Assembly: GCF_014207425.1 (NCBI RefSeq)
Contig: NZ_JACHFF010000001.1
Coordinates: forward strand, 744,001 to 808,000
Direction: 5' to 3'
Origin: Jeotgalicoccus coquinae
GTDB taxonomy: Bacteria; Bacillota; Bacilli; Staphylococcales; Salinicoccaceae
DNA: 64,000 nucleotides
Under the pieces are notes generated by a model, which searched no databases, was not told the DNA's origin, and was given only the letters and a program-made list of their open reading frames with translations. Below, piece by piece: positions 29,247 through 40,113 of this stretch; the stretch's first letter is position 1; each line of letters opens with the position of its first letter. Position numbers and translations under genes: made by a program.

Positions 29247-30209
29247 ATGGAATTGCTGCAACTTCTGTATGGCACGAATATTATCCGCATAGAAGATAAA
29301 ATTAAAAGTATTGCCAGGGAATACGTCGGCACACTCGATGATTTTAACTATACAAAACTGAACTTTAAAGAGACCCCGGTTGAACAGATTATCGAAGAAG
29401 CCCAGACACTGCCGTTTCTTGCAGACAGAAAAGTTATCGTCGTTGAAGAGGCTGTTCTGTTTACTGCACAAAAAACCGGCACAGCTGTCAATCACAATAT
29501 TGATCTTTTAATCGATTACCTTAAAAATAAAAGCGATGATACGCTGATTATCTTTGCTGTAATCACGGAGAAACTCGATAAACGTAAAAAAGTAACGAAA
29601 TTAATGGCCGAGCGCGGCAAGCAGATTGAAATTAATGAGATGAACGAAAAGGAACTGATGAACTACGTCCGCTCTGTATTCGACCGCAATGAACTGGAAA
29701 TTTCATCGGAAGCGCTGACGCTGCTGCTGGAAAAAACGAGCTATAAATACGCAGCTGTACATAACGAAGTTACAAAGCTTGTGCTTTACGCCGAGGGTAA
29801 TGTCACATTGGACGATGTGGAAAATGTTGTGAGTGTATCACTTGAACAGAACGTTTTTCTGCTCACGGACTTTATCTTAAAAAATGAAAAGCAGAAAGCT
29901 GTGCAGCTGGCACGCGAGCTGATTCTGCAAAAAGAAGAACCGATGAAACTGCTCCATCTTGTAATCGGGCAGTTCAGACTGCTGTATCAGGTGAAGATTT
30001 TAAACGGGGAAGGCTATCAGGAAGATAATATCGCACGGACTCTTAAAGTGCATCCGTACCGCGTTAAACTTGCCCAGAGACATACGAGAAAGTTTCCGCT
30101 TGAAGTACTGCTGGCAAAGATGGTTATCTGCCGCGACATCGATTACAAATTTAAATCGAGCTATCTTGACCGCAATGCGCTGTTTGAGTTATTCATACTT
30201 GAAATATAA
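29247..30209 (+). CDS. holA: DNA polymerase III subunit delta
   Basis: 320-residue clamp-loader subunit (YqeN) that opens the sliding clamp. The N-terminal LLYGTNIIRIEDKI (about 7-20) is the degenerate P-loop region, followed by ETPVEQIIEEAQTLPFLADRKVIVV and a helical C-terminal collar domain ending in DRNALFELFIL. AAGGAG precedes ATG 29247. It is monocistronic and shares a bidirectional terminator with the convergent rpsT. Confidence 0.94.
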   Translation: MELLQLLYGTNIIRIEDKIKSIAREYVGTLDDFNYTKLNFKETPVEQIIEEAQTLPFLADRKVIVVEEAVLFTAQKTGTAVNHNIDLLIDYLKNKSDDTLIIFAVITEKLDKRKKVTKLMAERGKQIEINEMNEKELMNYVRSVFDRNELEISSEALTLLLEKTSYKYAAVHNEVTKLVLYAEGNVTLDDVENVVSVSLEQNVFLLTDFILKNEKQKAVQLARELILQKEEPMKLLHLVIGQFRLLYQVKILNGEGYQEDNIARTLKVHPYRVKLAQRHTRKFPLEVLLAKMVICRDIDYKFKSSYLDRNALFELFILEI

Positions 30210-30227
30210 AAGATAAAAAAACAAAAT

Positions 30228-30257
30228 AAAAAAACCTTCATAAAGAAGGTTTTTTTA
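30228..30257. terminator. Bidirectional terminator between holA and rpsT
   Basis: AACCTTC pairs with GAAGGTT around ATAAA; an A run on the left and a T run on the right serve both strands. It ends at the rpsT stop codon. Confidence 0.88.
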
Positions 30258-30503
30258 TTAGTTAGCCATTAGTTTTGATTTAAGACGGCTTGCTTTGTTA
30301 GCATGAATTTGATTACGTTTAGTAGCTTTGTCAACAAGTTTGACAGCTTTAGAAACTAACTCAGCTTTGTTCTCAGCGTTATCACTCTTAGCAGTTTCAG
30401 CTTGTTTAACTGCAGTACGCATAGCGTTTTTCTGAGCGATATTAAGATTCTGAGCAGATTCGTTAGTTCTAACACGTTTGATTGATGATTTAATATTAGG
30501 CAT
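30258..30503 (-). CDS. rpsT: 30S ribosomal protein S20
   Basis: 81-residue S20, binding 16S rRNA at the bottom of the 30S body. N-terminal MPNIKSSIKRVRTNE and C-terminal HANKASRLKSKLMAN are typical. ATG 30503 follows GGAGGTGACATT; the longer frame to 30581 runs through the leader and is not real. It is transcribed opposite to lepA, with its own promoter and a perfect palindrome in the leader. Confidence 0.97.
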   Translation of the reverse strand: MPNIKSSIKRVRTNESAQNLNIAQKNAMRTAVKQAETAKSDNAENKAELVSKAVKLVDKATKRNQIHANKASRLKSKLMAN

Positions 30504-30520
30504 AATGTCACCTCCGACAT

Positions 30521-30536
30521 AAAGTTGTACAACTTT
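30521..30536. promoter_or_regulatory. Perfect 16-bp palindrome in the rpsT leader
   Basis: AAAGTTGTACAACTTT lies between the rpsT -10 and the Shine-Dalgarno (GGAGGTG at about 30508-30514). It could be an operator or an RNA dimer/hairpin site. No known regulator is recognised. Confidence 0.5.
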
Positions 30537-30552
30537 TATTGCAACAACAGAT

Positions 30553-30581
30553 ATTTTACCAAATCTAAACTTATTATGCAA
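30553..30581 (-). promoter_or_regulatory. rpsT promoter
   Basis: On the minus strand TTGCAT (30581-30576), a 17-base spacer and TAAAAT (30558-30553), about 50 bases before the S20 start. Confidence 0.75.
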
Positions 30582-30599
30582 TAATCAATCCGAAATGAA

Positions 30600-30628
30600 T
30601 TGAAGTTAGTGCCATGCATTGATATAAT
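30600..30628 (+). promoter_or_regulatory. lepA promoter
   Basis: TTGAAG (30600-30605), a 17-base spacer and TATAAT (30623-30628) with an extended -10 TG at 30620-30621. It is 37 bases before lepA. Confidence 0.75.
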
Positions 30629-30664
30629 TATAACATTGTAAACATGAAGAGAGTTGGATTTTAA

Positions 30665-32488
30665 ATGAACAATATGGAACGTTTGAAAAGACAGGAAAAT
30701 ATAAGGAACTTCTCTATCATTGCTCATATAGATCACGGCAAGTCATCTTTGGCTGATAGGTTACTCGAAAATACACGCTCGGTTGAAGGGCGGGATATGA
30801 AAGCACAGCTTTTGGACTCAATGGATATTGAAAGAGAACGGGGTATTACGATTAAACTGAACGCTGTACGTTTAAAGTACACAGCGGAAGACGGGGAAGA
30901 ATATACTTTCCACTTAATCGATACACCGGGACACGTCGACTTTACATACGAAGTGTCACGCTCGCTCGCAGCATGTGAAGGTGCAGTACTGGTAGTCGAT
31001 GCAGCCCAGGGTATTGAAGCTCAGACGCTTGCTAACGTATACCTTGCACTTGATAACGACCTGGAATTAATTCCTGTCGTAAACAAAATCGATTTGCCTG
31101 CTGCAGATCCGGACAGAGTGGCAGCGGAAGTGGAAGACGTTATCGGTCTGCCGAAAGAAGATGCTATTTATGCATCTGCGAAAGCAAACATCGGTATCGA
31201 AGAGATACTTGAACGTATCGTTAAAGAAGTCCCTGCTCCGGAAGGTGATCCGGAAGCACCGCTGAAAGCACTAATTTTTGACTCTGTATTTGACCCGTAC
31301 CGCGGTGTTATTTCGTCAATCAGAATCGTGGACGGCACTGTTAAAGCAGGCGATAAAATCCGCATGATGTCTTCAGGCAAGGAATTCGAAGTCAACGAAG
31401 TCGGTATTAATACGCCGAAACAGCTTGCGGTTGATGAATTAACTGTCGGAGATGTCGGATATATTTCTGCATCGATTAAAAAAGTCGGTGATTCATTAGT
31501 AGGGGACACAATTACAGGCGCCGAGAACCCTGCTGAAGAACCGTTACAGGGTTATAAGAAGATGAACCCGATGGTATTCTGCGGAATGTACCCGATTGAT
31601 TCTTCGAAGTATAACGATCTTCGTGAAGCACTTGAAAAACTTGAACTGAATGACTCGTCACTTCAATATGAGCCGGAAACATCACAGGCATTAGGATTCG
31701 GTTTCCGTACAGGTTTCCTTGGACTTCTTCATATGGAGATTGTGCAGGAGCGTATTGAAAGAGAATTCGGTATCGATCTGATTGCCACAGCACCATCTGT
31801 TATATACAGTGTGGACTTAACTGACGGTTCAACAGTCCGCGTGGACAACCCGGCTCAGATGCCGGATCCGCAAAAGACAGAGCGTATTGAAGAGCCTTAC
31901 GTTAAAGCTCAGATTATGGTGCCAAACGACTATGTCGGCGCTGTAATGGAACTGTGCCAGAGAAAACGCGGAAACTTTTTAACTATGGATTATCTCGATG
32001 ATGTCCGGGTTAATATCATTTATGAAATTCCATTATCGGAAATTGTTTTCGACTTTTTTGACCAGCTTAAATCACATACCAAAGGTTATGCATCATTAGA
32101 CTATGACCTTATCGGCTACAAGGAATCCAAACTTGTGAAGATGGATATTCTCTTAAATGCTGAGAAAGTCGATGCACTGAGTTTTATCGTGCATAAAGAC
32201 TTTGCTTATGACCGCGGTAAGGCAATCGTTGAGAAACTTAAGAAAATTATCCCGAGACAGCAGTTCGAAGTGCCGATTCAGGCAGCAATCGGACAGAAAA
32301 TAGTATCGAGAACGAACATTAAGTCGATGGGTAAAAACGTTCTGTCGAAATGTTACGGCGGAGATATATCGCGTAAGAAGAAATTATTGGAGAAACAAAA
32401 AGAAGGTAAGAAGAAGATGAAAGCTGTAGGTAACGTTGAAATACCTCAGGAAGCTTTCCTTGCTGTACTAAAAATGGATGAAGATTAA
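30665..32488 (+). CDS. lepA: Translation elongation factor 4 (LepA)
   Basis: 607-residue ribosome-associated GTPase (EF4). G1 is [10 protein letters not shown] (about 20-29), the switch region [12 protein letters not shown]3 DTPGHVD and G4 NKIDLP. EF-G-like domains follow, and the LepA-specific C-terminal domain ends in [22 protein letters not shown] 30665 has a weak ribosome-binding site (AGAGAG); ATG 30674 is an alternative three codons in. It is followed by a hairpin and then hemW. Confidence 0.96.
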   Translation: MNNMERLKRQENIRNFSIIAHIDHGKSSLADRLLENTRSVEGRDMKAQLLDSMDIERERGITIKLNAVRLKYTAEDGEEYTFHLIDTPGHVDFTYEVSRSLAACEGAVLVVDAAQGIEAQTLANVYLALDNDLELIPVVNKIDLPAADPDRVAAEVEDVIGLPKEDAIYASAKANIGIEEILERIVKEVPAPEGDPEAPLKALIFDSVFDPYRGVISSIRIVDGTVKAGDKIRMMSSGKEFEVNEVGINTPKQLAVDELTVGDVGYISASIKKVGDSLVGDTITGAENPAEEPLQGYKKMNPMVFCGMYPIDSSKYNDLREALEKLELNDSSLQYEPETSQALGFGFRTGFLGLLHMEIVQERIEREFGIDLIATAPSVIYSVDLTDGSTVRVDNPAQMPDPQKTERIEEPYVKAQIMVPNDYVGAVMELCQRKRGNFLTMDYLDDVRVNIIYEIPLSEIVFDFFDQLKSHTKGYASLDYDLIGYKESKLVKMDILLNAEKVDALSFIVHKDFAYDRGKAIVEKLKKIIPRQQFEVPIQAAIGQKIVSRTNIKSMGKNVLSKCYGGDISRKKKLLEKQKEGKKKMKAVGNVEIPQEAFLAVLKMDED

Positions 32489-32497
32489 CAACACCAG

Positions 32498-32528
32498 GAG
32501 GAGAAATCATTTGATTTCTCCTCTAATT
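32498..32528 (+). terminator. Weak hairpin between lepA and hemW
   Basis: GAGGAGAAATCA pairs with TGATTTCTCCTC, with only CTAATTTT after it. The sequence also mimics ribosome-binding sites (AGGAGG). It may be a partial terminator or a processing site rather than a full stop. Confidence 0.45.
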
Positions 32529-32542
32529 TTAGGAGGAATTTA

Positions 32543-33655
32543 ATGGATAGCATGTATGTCCATATCCCGTTCTGCAACCGCATCTGCACTTACTGTGACT
32601 TTAACAAGGTGCTTATTAAGAATCAGCCGGTCGACGATTACATTACAGCGCTGATTACAGAGCTTAAGTCATACGGTGAGCAAACGCTTAAAACGATTTA
32701 TGTCGGCGGCGGAACACCTACTGCCTTAACCGTCACACAGCTGGACCGTCTGTTAAGTTTCATTACAGCGCAGTTTACGGTAACGGATGAGTTTACATTT
32801 GAGGCAAATCCCGATGAACTGACTACAGAAAAACTCGATGTGCTGAATAACTACGGTGTGAACCGGGTAAGTCTCGGAGTGCAGACATTTAATAATGATT
32901 TGTTAAAAGTACTCGGGCGCACGCATAACTTTGATGATATTTTCAAAAGTATCAATCACCTGGAGAAAATCGGTCTGACGAATTACTCGCTTGACCTGAT
33001 GTACAATCTCCCGGGGGAAACGTTTGACGATATCGACATGAGTTTAAAATATGTCAGTGAACTGAAACCGAAACATATTTCATGGTATTCGCTCATTATT
33101 GAGCCGCATACCGTGTTTTACAATAAAATTAACCAGGGCAAAATGAGTATTGCAGGCAGTCTGGAAGAAGGCGAGAAGTACGATAAAGTAATTGCGGGAC
33201 TCGACAATCTCGGTTATCCGCAATACGAGATATCCAACTTTGCGGTAAGTGCATACGAGTCGATGCACAATAAGACATACTGGCTGAATGAACCGTATAT
33301 CGGTGCAGGTGCAGGCAGTCACGGCTATACCGGAGACTTCAGATACTACAATATAAAACCGGTGAATCATTATATTAATAATATGAATGAACACGGCACA
33401 GTCGTAAAAGAAAAACTGCAGCTGACTGATAATGACAAATTCGAAGAGGAAATGTTTTTAGGACTCCGTTTAAATAAAGGTGTATCGGAAGCACGCTTTA
33501 AAGAAAAATACGGCCTGCCTGTCGATGCAGTCTACGGCGATGTCCTTAAAAATCTGACGGCGCGCAAACTGCTGAAAAGACAGGGCGGATATATTGCTTT
33601 AACTGAAGCGGGACGCATGATCGGCAACGACGTATTCGTCGAGTTTTTATTGTAG
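32543..33655 (+). CDS. hemW: Radical SAM heme chaperone HemW
   Basis: 370-residue radical SAM protein. The cluster motif is CNRICTYCDF (CX3CX2C, about 11-18), followed by YVGGGTPTAL, the SAM-binding EANPDEL, and GVNRVSLGVQTF. The length and the lack of an extended N terminus fit HemW (a heme-binding chaperone) rather than the coproporphyrinogen dehydrogenase HemN. Strong AGGAGG precedes ATG 32543. It lies between lepA and hrcA as in other Firmicutes. Confidence 0.92.
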   Translation: MDSMYVHIPFCNRICTYCDFNKVLIKNQPVDDYITALITELKSYGEQTLKTIYVGGGTPTALTVTQLDRLLSFITAQFTVTDEFTFEANPDELTTEKLDVLNNYGVNRVSLGVQTFNNDLLKVLGRTHNFDDIFKSINHLEKIGLTNYSLDLMYNLPGETFDDIDMSLKYVSELKPKHISWYSLIIEPHTVFYNKINQGKMSIAGSLEEGEKYDKVIAGLDNLGYPQYEISNFAVSAYESMHNKTYWLNEPYIGAGAGSHGYTGDFRYYNIKPVNHYINNMNEHGTVVKEKLQLTDNDKFEEEMFLGLRLNKGVSEARFKEKYGLPVDAVYGDVLKNLTARKLLKRQGGYIALTEAGRMIGNDVFVEFLL

Positions 33656-33677
33656 AAAATTAAAGCGGGGGTTACTT

Positions 33678-33694
33678 GTTGACATTCTTTGACC
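33678..33694 (+). promoter_or_regulatory. CtsR operator overlapping the hrcA -35
   Basis: GTTGACA-TTC-TTTGACC is a tandem heptad repeat (TTTGACC-N3-TTTGACC type) recognised by the heat-shock repressor CtsR. It contains the -35 hexamer TTGACA (33679-33684). Confidence 0.75.
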
Positions 33695-33707
33695 AATTTG
33701 ATAAATT
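33679..33707 (+). promoter_or_regulatory. Promoter of the hrcA-grpE-dnaK-dnaJ operon
   Basis: TTGACA (33679-33684), a 17-base spacer and TAAATT (33702-33707). It is overlapped by the CtsR site and followed directly by CIRCE. Confidence 0.75.
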
Positions 33708-33711
33708 ATAT

Positions 33712-33738
33712 TTAGCACTTAAGAGATAAGAGTGCTAA
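33712..33738 (+). promoter_or_regulatory. CIRCE element (HrcA operator)
   Basis: TTAGCACTT, nine bases, GAGTGCTAA: one mismatch from the consensus 9-9-9 inverted repeat. It lies between the -10 and the hrcA ribosome-binding site. Confidence 0.95.
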
Positions 33739-33750
33739 CGAGGTGATTCT

Positions 33751-34719
33751 TTGCTAACAGAAAGGCAGGAAATCATACTTACATTTATCGTAGATGATTT
33801 CTTAGATGTAATGACACCCATAAGTTCCAAATATTTACTCGACAAATATAAGTTCGATGTTTCGAGCGCAACAATCAGAAATGAAATGGCAGTGCTTGAA
33901 AAAGAAGGCTTTTTAATTAAGACGCATACGTCATCCGGACGGGTGCCGTCCAGAAAAGCTCTTAAATTCTACATCGAAGAACTTAAGCTGAACATTGAAC
34001 AATCACCGGCAAAGTCTTTTGAGCTCTATTCGGACACTGACAATCTGGAAAATCTGACAGACGAACTTGCACTGACAATAAGCGGCCGCACCAGGTATTT
34101 AACGCAGGTGTCGCTGCAGGCGGAAAACGAAACTGTTAAAGGTCTCTATATTACGCCGCTGACAGATACAGCAAGTATCGCAATCATTGTTCTTAACAGC
34201 GGAACAGTCAGGCAGATGCCTGTTAAAACGAACCGCGATGTAACGATTGATGATTTCCAGAAGCTGAGCAATATTTTCAATGAACTGCTGCTCGATAAAA
34301 ATCTGGGTGACACCCGTGTCATCTTAAAAAACAATGCTCACGTCCCGCCGGGGATAAGAAATCTGTATGATCAGGTGACCGCGCAGATTATGGCATCTGT
34401 CGAAGTACAGAAACGGACGATTGGTCATGCGGGGTTTAATTATTTACTGCAGGACATGAGAAACGAAGTGGAAACGCTCGAAAACCTTTACGGCGACATC
34501 GAATCAGAAGCGCTGTATAACTCGGTGGAACAGCTGACATCAAATGATGTTAATATTTACTTCGGTGATGAACTGGATGAAAGTTATAAATCACTTTCTG
34601 TCATTACAACGAATTTTGAGCACGCTGGACTGAGTGGTAATTTAATCGTTGTCGGACCCGAACTTATGGGCTACAAGAATGTTATTAAATTACTTCACTC
34701 ATTTAAAAAAGGAGTGTAG
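33751..34719 (+). CDS. hrcA: Heat-inducible transcription repressor HrcA
   Basis: 322-residue repressor binding CIRCE, kept active by GroEL. The N-terminal winged helix includes LTERQEIILTFIVDDF, SSKYLLDKYKFDVSSATIRNE (about 22-42) and THTSSGRVPS. The GAF-like dimerisation domain has FGDEL and a C-terminal VVGPELMGYKNVI. The start is TTG 33751 behind GAGGTGAT. It heads the operon and should autoregulate through the CIRCE immediately upstream. Confidence 0.95.
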   Translation: MLTERQEIILTFIVDDFLDVMTPISSKYLLDKYKFDVSSATIRNEMAVLEKEGFLIKTHTSSGRVPSRKALKFYIEELKLNIEQSPAKSFELYSDTDNLENLTDELALTISGRTRYLTQVSLQAENETVKGLYITPLTDTASIAIIVLNSGTVRQMPVKTNRDVTIDDFQKLSNIFNELLLDKNLGDTRVILKNNAHVPPGIRNLYDQVTAQIMASVEVQKRTIGHAGFNYLLQDMRNEVETLENLYGDIESEALYNSVEQLTSNDVNIYFGDELDESYKSLSVITTNFEHAGLSGNLIVVGPELMGYKNVIKLLHSFKKGV

Positions 34720-34722
34720 GCA

Positions 34723-35331
34723 TTGACTAACGAAGAAGAAGAAAAAGAAACAGTTAAAGAAACTGTTCCCGGGGAAACGAAGGAACAGACAGAAAATGAA
34801 GCAGAAGTAACTGACACTGACAAAAAGGAAACTGAAGAAACTCCGGCAGAGGAATCTGCTGAAGAGACTGAAGAAGTTACCGAAGAAGACGAAATTCTTG
34901 CTTTGAAAGAACAAGTCGAAGAAAGCGAGAACAAGTATTTGAAACTCTATGCAGAGTTTGAAAACTTTAAACGCCGCAACCGCCAGGAAGCTGAACTTAA
35001 CAATAAGTACAAAGACCAGAAGTTTGCTGAAAACCTGCTGCCTGTACTGGACAACCTGGAACGCGCACTCGCAATTGACGGAACAGATGATAGTTTCATC
35101 GCCTTAAACAAAGGTGTTGAAATGGTGTACAACAACCTTGTTGAGACACTTGAAAAACATGACATTAAAGCGATTGACGCACTTGATCAGCCATTCGATC
35201 CGAACTTCCACCAGGCAGTGATGACCGAAGCGTCTGACAAAGACAGCGATATCGTGATTGAAGAATTCCAAAAAGGTTATATATTAAAAGACCGTGTCAT
35301 CAGACCCACAATGGTTAAAGTAAGCGAATAA
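34723..35331 (+). CDS. grpE: Nucleotide exchange factor GrpE
   Basis: 202-residue DnaK co-chaperone that promotes ADP release. A very acidic, low-complexity N-terminal ~55 residues rich in E and T precedes the long dimerisation helix (YLKLYAEFENFKRRNRQE, about 68-85). The C-terminal beta domain has FDPNFHQAVM and GYILKDRVIRPTMVKVS. The start is TTG 34723 behind GGAGTG. It starts 3 bases after hrcA. Confidence 0.96.
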   Translation: MTNEEEEKETVKETVPGETKEQTENEAEVTDTDKKETEETPAEESAEETEEVTEEDEILALKEQVEESENKYLKLYAEFENFKRRNRQEAELNNKYKDQKFAENLLPVLDNLERALAIDGTDDSFIALNKGVEMVYNNLVETLEKHDIKAIDALDQPFDPNFHQAVMTEASDKDSDIVIEEFQKGYILKDRVIRPTMVKVSE

Positions 35332-35359
35332 TATTTAAATTAATTGGAGGAATATATAA

Positions 35360-37201
<1,842 letters not shown>

Positions 37202-37214
37202 ATCTTCAACACTT

Positions 37215-37250
37215 AAGTCAAAGCCAAACGCATTGGCTTTGACTTTTTTA
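37215..37250 (+). terminator. Hairpin terminator or attenuator between dnaK and dnaJ
   Basis: AAGTCAAAGCCAA pairs perfectly with TTGGCTTTGACTT (13 bp) around ACGCA, followed by TTTTA. It would lower dnaJ-prmA-rsmE transcription relative to dnaK. Confidence 0.85.
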
Positions 37251-37284
37251 AATGGTATTATATTGACTGTTGGAGGGAAAAATT

Positions 37285-38406
37285 GTGGCTAAAAGAGACT
37301 TTTATGAAATACTCGGTTTAGATAAAAATGCAACACAAGATGAAATTAAGAAAGCGTACCGCAAACTATCAAAGAAATATCATCCGGATATGAAAGATGG
37401 TTCCGATGAGAAATTTAAAGAAGTTGCTGAAGCATATGAAGTGCTTTCAGATCAAAATAAACGTGCGCAGTACGACCGTTTCGGTCATGAAGGCATGAAC
37501 TCACAGGGTGGATTCGGCGGTGGAGGCTTCTCCGGCGGCGGCGGGTTCGGCGGATTTGAAGATATCTTCAGTTCGTTTTTCGGCGGCGGCGGACAGCGTG
37601 ATCCGAATGCACCTCAAAAAGGTGATGATCTGCAGTATACGATGACAATTTCATTCGAAGAAGCTGTCTTCGGAGCGACTAAAACAGTCACTATTAAAAA
37701 AGATGTACTGTGTGATGTTTGTGACGGCGACGGCACAAAACCGGGTACATCAAAATCTACATGTAAAACATGTTCAGGTGCAGGAAATGTAGCTGTGGAA
37801 CAAAACACACCATTCGGCCGTGTTCAGACGCAGCGTACATGTCCGACTTGTGCGGGTACAGGTCAGGAAATCGAACACCCGTGTGACAAGTGTAACGGTC
37901 ACGGCACAGTGCAGAAGAATGTTGATATCGAAGTTAAGGTACCGGAAGGTATCGACAACGGCCAGCAGATTCGTCTGTCAGGACAGGGTGAACCTGGAAT
38001 TAACGGCGGACCGGCGGGGGATCTGTACATTGTCTTCAGAGTAAGACAGGATAACAAATTTACTCGTGACGGTGACGATATTCACTACGAACTTAAAATT
38101 TCATTCGCGCAGGCAGCACTCGGCGATGAATTAAAAGTTCCAACGATTAACTCATCAGTAATGCTGACAATACCGGCAGGCACGCAGTCGGGCAGACGCT
38201 TCAGACTGAAAGAAAAAGGTGTTAAAAACGTTCAGGGATTCGGCTACGGTGATCAGTATGTCACAGTAACCGTCGTGACACCGACACGTCTGTCGGAACA
38301 GGAACGGGAAGTATTTAAACAGCTTGCAGACATTAACGGCGAAGAAATCAGCGAGCAGCAGGAAAATATTTTTGATAAAACAAAACGATTCTTTAAAGGT
38401 GAGTAA
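37285..38406 (+). CDS. dnaJ: Chaperone DnaJ (Hsp40)
   Basis: 373-residue type I J protein that stimulates DnaK ATPase. The J domain carries HPD at about 33-35 in KKYHPDM. A Gly/Phe-rich linker and four zinc CxxCxGxG repeats follow: [24 protein letters not shown] and CDKCNGHG. Then comes the C-terminal substrate domain. The start is GTG 37285 with GGAGGG 9 bases upstream; the upstream TTG at 37270 overlaps that site. Confidence 0.97.
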   Translation: MAKRDFYEILGLDKNATQDEIKKAYRKLSKKYHPDMKDGSDEKFKEVAEAYEVLSDQNKRAQYDRFGHEGMNSQGGFGGGGFSGGGGFGGFEDIFSSFFGGGGQRDPNAPQKGDDLQYTMTISFEEAVFGATKTVTIKKDVLCDVCDGDGTKPGTSKSTCKTCSGAGNVAVEQNTPFGRVQTQRTCPTCAGTGQEIEHPCDKCNGHGTVQKNVDIEVKVPEGIDNGQQIRLSGQGEPGINGGPAGDLYIVFRVRQDNKFTRDGDDIHYELKISFAQAALGDELKVPTINSSVMLTIPAGTQSGRRFRLKEKGVKNVQGFGYGDQYVTVTVVTPTRLSEQEREVFKQLADINGEEISEQQENIFDKTKRFFKGE

Positions 38407-38409
38407 ATT

Positions 38410-39345
38410 ATGAAATGGCATGAAGTCAGTATAAGCACTAAAGAAGAGAACGAAGAACAATTTTCGATTTTCTTGAACACAATCGCAAAAGGTGTATCAA
38501 TCGAGCATTCCGTCGATATTTTAAAAGCAAAAACTGATAATTTTGATGAGCAGTTCAGACTTGATCCGAAAGATTATCCGGAGAGCGACATCAGAATACT
38601 GGTTTATTTTGATGAGACTTATAATATCGATGAGCAGCTTGGAAAGATTAATGCATTTATTGATGAAACACCGCTCGTGCATAAAGAGGAAATTGAAATT
38701 GGCAGCAGCATGATTGACGAAATGGACTGGGAAAATGAATGGAAGAAATATTTCCACAATTTCAAAGTCGGCAGAAATTTCTTCATCGTTCCTTCATGGG
38801 AATATGCTGACGTCGATATTGCCGACAGCGACAAAGTCATTAAAATTGATCCGGGCATGGCATTCGGAACGGGAGATCACGCGACGACCAGTCTGTGTCT
38901 GACTTTCCTGGAAGACGTTATTAAAGCTGAAGATAAAGTAATCGACGTCGGTACCGGTTCAGGTATCCTTTCAATCGGAGCATATCTGCTCGGTGCAAGA
39001 GATATTAAAGCGACGGATATCGATGATCTGTCACTGCAGGTATCAAAAGAGAACTTTGCACTGAATGGCTGTGAAGACAGCATTACAGTAATGCCTGCAG
39101 ACCTTTTAAAAGATGAAACGGATAATTACGACGTAATTGTTGCTAACATTCTTGCTCATATTATCGATGACATGATTGATGATGCTTATAAGCTTCTGAA
39201 TGATAGTGGGCGTTTTATCGCTTCGGGAATTATCGTTGAGAAACGCGATGATATTATAGAGCATATGAAACAGGCCGGTTTTTCAATTACAGATGTTCTT
39301 GAAGAAGAAGGCTGGGTCGCAATTTTAGCTGAGAAGGTGGAATAA
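38410..39345 (+). CDS. prmA: Ribosomal protein L11 methyltransferase
   Basis: 311-residue SAM methyltransferase trimethylating L11. An N-terminal alpha/beta substrate domain (MKWHEVSI) and linker precede the catalytic domain, with PGMAFGTGDHATT (about 150-162), DVGTGSGILSIGA (about 180-192) and VANILAHII. It starts 3 bases after dnaJ and its stop overlaps the rsmE start (TAATG), so it is part of the heat-shock operon tail. Confidence 0.95.
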   Translation: MKWHEVSISTKEENEEQFSIFLNTIAKGVSIEHSVDILKAKTDNFDEQFRLDPKDYPESDIRILVYFDETYNIDEQLGKINAFIDETPLVHKEEIEIGSSMIDEMDWENEWKKYFHNFKVGRNFFIVPSWEYADVDIADSDKVIKIDPGMAFGTGDHATTSLCLTFLEDVIKAEDKVIDVGTGSGILSIGAYLLGARDIKATDIDDLSLQVSKENFALNGCEDSITVMPADLLKDETDNYDVIVANILAHIIDDMIDDAYKLLNDSGRFIASGIIVEKRDDIIEHMKQAGFSITDVLEEEGWVAILAEKVE

Positions 39346-40061
39346 TGCAGCGCTATTTTATCGAAGGAACAGTATCACTGAATGAAAGCTTTGTAATGGA
39401 TGATGCACATATCCATCATATTAAAAATGTGATGCGTGCAAAAGCCGATGATGAGTTTAACGTGGTCGACAGTACGGGGAATGCTTATCTTGTACGTCTG
39501 ACGGATATTGACCCGGTCACTTATGAAGTGATTGAGAAAATAAATGCAGAAGTTGAACTTCCGGTAAATATTACGCTGTACTCGCCGCTGTTAAAAGGCG
39601 ACAAAATGGACGTCGTGATTCAAAAATCAACTGAACTCGGCGCTCATGAGTTTATACTGTATAAGGCGGACCGCAGTGTCGTGAAGCTTAACAGTAAAAA
39701 AGAAGAAAGCCGTCTTGTACGCTATGAAAAAATTGCAAGAGAAGCTTCCGAGCAGAGCAGGCGGACTAAAATCCCTGCGATTTCATTTGCCGGAGCATTG
39801 AAAGCAATGGATTTTACTCAGTATGATCTTGTTTTATTTGCATATGAGGATAATAATCTCACAGGACGTTCGATTAAAGATGTTCTCAAGGCGCACAATG
39901 CAGCAAGTGTTGCGGTTGTGTTCGGTCCGGAGGGCGGATTTACAGAGGCTGAAGCAGAATTTTTCAGGCCGTATGAAAATGTTGCTCTCGGACGCAGAAT
40001 TTTACGGGCGGAAACTGCACCTTTATATGCACTTTCTGTCATCGGCAGCTACTATGAATAG
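39345..40061 (+). CDS. rsmE: 16S rRNA m3U1498 methyltransferase RsmE
   Basis: 238-residue SPOUT methyltransferase. An N-terminal PUA-like domain (HIHHIKNVMRAKADDEFNV) is followed by the trefoil-knot domain with VVFGPEGGFTEAEAEFF (about 186) and LGRRILRAETAPLYAL (about 214). It overlaps prmA by one base. In Staphylococcus and Bacillus mtaB normally follows; here deoC does. Confidence 0.95.
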   Translation: MQRYFIEGTVSLNESFVMDDAHIHHIKNVMRAKADDEFNVVDSTGNAYLVRLTDIDPVTYEVIEKINAEVELPVNITLYSPLLKGDKMDVVIQKSTELGAHEFILYKADRSVVKLNSKKEESRLVRYEKIAREASEQSRRTKIPAISFAGALKAMDFTQYDLVLFAYEDNNLTGRSIKDVLKAHNAASVAVVFGPEGGFTEAEAEFFRPYENVALGRRILRAETAPLYALSVIGSYYE

Positions 40062-40113
40062 CCGATTTGTGCTATTATTACAAGAAGTATAATTTATTGG
40101 GAGTGTCATTAAA

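Noticed and set aside
30504-30581. Longer S20 with a 26-residue N-terminal extension
   Set aside because: The extension is the translated leader containing the palindrome and ribosome-binding site; S20 starts at MPNIKS.
34695-34934. Serine/phenylalanine-rich minus-strand frames opposite grpE
   Set aside because: They are antisense shadows of the Glu/Thr-rich GrpE N terminus, with no ribosome-binding site.
37239-37264. Separate dnaJ promoter (TTGACT with TATTAT or TATATT)
   Set aside because: Spacers are only 11 or 14 bases, and the -35 candidate is part of the terminator stem.
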